DNA of 64,000 bases from Halobacillus sp. Marseille-Q1614 (lineage in GTDB: Bacteria > Bacillota > Bacilli > Bacillales > Halobacillaceae), in NCBI RefSeq assembly GCF_902809865.1, contig NZ_CADDWH010000001.1:1612001-1676000 (forward strand). The letters are read 5' to 3'. The notes beneath the pieces are model-generated. The model searched no databases and was not told where the DNA came from. It saw nothing but the letters and a program-made list of their open reading frames with translations. A program made the position numbers and the translations under genes. Below, one piece after another: positions 63,365 through 64,000 of this stretch (its first letter is position 1; each line of letters opens with the position of its first letter).

Positions 63365-63891
63365 TATGAATCCACACGGCCGACAGTAGAAGTCGCCCGG
63401 GGAGAATGCATCGCTTCATACACTCCTGCTGAAATTTCCGAATGAGTCAGCCAGCGCATATGATCCTTTTCCATAACATGCCCTAGAATTACTTGCTTAA
63501 ATGTACACATTAGACCCGTGTTAGGTGAAAAATTATGAGCCGGGTTCCCTGCTCGGCTACCTTTCACGTGAATGATTTCCCATTCTGTACGCTGTTTTGA
63601 AAAGAGGTCGCACATCTCCTGAAGCGCCTGATCACCCTTCCGATGGAACCAGGCGACTACTTTCTGTACCGGCCTCTGCTCGATCAGCTGTTCTATATCC
63701 TTAATAAAACTGTCTCTGTTAGTATAGTCGGAAGATATGAGATGAAGCTTCCCGGGATTTACAGCCAGATCTTTCACTTCTCGAAGCTTCTTTTGGTTCC
63801 TGCCAAGAACAGAGACTTCGTGCCCTTCTTTATTTAATCGAAGGGCAAGCTCGCGTAACATCCCGCTTCCGCCAATAATTAAAATATGCAC
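63364..63891 (-). CDS. NAD(P)-binding Rossmann protein, SDR-like
   Basis: The 175-residue protein begins with the Rossmann signature ILIIGGSGMLRELALRL, followed by VLGRNQKKL and SDYTNRDSFIKDI at the expected second and third strands, but lacks a clear Ser/Tyr-Lys catalytic triad. It may be an atypical short-chain dehydrogenase or a nucleotide-sensing relative. The ribosome binding site is weak. The remaining 63892-64000 stretch is non-coding and ends in what may be the start of a terminator (AAAAAAAGCC). Confidence 0.7.
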   Translation of the reverse strand: MHILIIGGSGMLRELALRLNKEGHEVSVLGRNQKKLREVKDLAVNPGKLHLISSDYTNRDSFIKDIEQLIEQRPVQKVVAWFHRKGDQALQEMCDLFSKQRTEWEIIHVKGSRAGNPAHNFSPNTGLMCTFKQVILGHVMEKDHMRWLTHSEISAGVYEAMHSPRATSTVGRVDS

Positions 63892-64000
63892 TTACCTGCC
63901 CCCTATTTTTTTAATCTCCTTGAAAAAACACTAAATTATATTTCGATAGGTTTCAACTAAGTTGTTTTCCATTCCATATTCTCCGGCAATAAAAAAAGCC

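Overview
The window looks like chromosomal DNA of a spore-forming member of the Bacillaceae, probably a Halobacillus-like or related moderately halophilic genus. Support comes from the sporulation genes (an SspH-type spore protein behind a sigma-G-like promoter, a Spo0E-like phosphatase, a Fin-like anti-sigma factor, a YkuD-type L,D-transpeptidase), from strong AGGAGG ribosome binding sites with frequent TTG and GTG starts, and from Gram-positive RNA switches (TPP, T-box, SAM/S-box). Genus is inference. No rRNA, tRNA, CRISPR array, prophage or intact insertion sequence was seen.

Layout. 1-2.7 kb: YeaO/DUF488, DUF1028 and a membrane-anchored phospholipase D-like protein. 2.8-13.3 kb: a glycolate utilisation locus on the minus strand (malate synthase G, then glycolate oxidase subunits E-F-D, a fumarylacetoacetase-family hydrolase and a lactate/glycolate permease) with a divergent LysR regulator. 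13.4-18 kb: TPP-riboswitch-controlled thiT, a universal stress protein, an Est30-like esterase plus SDR pair, a shortened YgjP-like protein without its metal motif, and a ZIP transporter. 18-26 kb: a zinc-ribbon plus HtrA-like protease pair, a tiny 28-residue basic ORF, a dicarboxylate symporter, a 3D-domain protein, a YeeE/YedE sulfur transporter, YjbQ and dapF. 26-29.3 kb: a siderophore uptake pair (fused two-domain permease and lipoprotein) behind a promoter flanked by two Fur boxes.

29.4-39.9 kb holds a complete leucine and most of the isoleucine/valine pathway as one minus-strand operon: ilvE, T-box, ilvB, ilvH, ilvC, leuA, leuB, leuC, leuD, ilvA. The promoter lies ahead of ilvE with CodY-like and CcpA-like sites. 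The terminal ilvA is a short form without the feedback domain. 41-44.5 kb: an SMP-30 lactonase, then the S-box-controlled metI-metC pair. 44.5-46.3 kb is a repeat-rich, AT-rich accessory stretch. 46.5-49.3 kb: an NhaC-type antiporter with a long structured leader ending in a terminator hairpin, sharing a 20-bp palindromic control region with a GNAT acetyltransferase operon.

51-58 kb: a Spo0E-like gene behind a 32-bp dyad, then a putative catabolic locus. It has a flavin reductase-like protein, an MFS carrier, a sodium:solute symporter with its small DUF3311-like partner, and a CaiB-type CoA transferase. A GntR/FCD regulator and an HMG-CoA lyase diverge from these. Three TTGTATACAA-type operators and a cre-like site sit between the two arms. 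I infer a route that imports a branched dicarboxylate (3-hydroxy-3-methylglutarate or similar), activates it with CoA and splits it to acetyl-CoA and acetoacetate. 58-64 kb: YkuD, the Fin-like protein, a SET-domain protein, a UPF0182 membrane protein, SspH and an NAD-binding protein. Dispersed palindromic repeats of a Bacillaceae type occur in several intergenic gaps.
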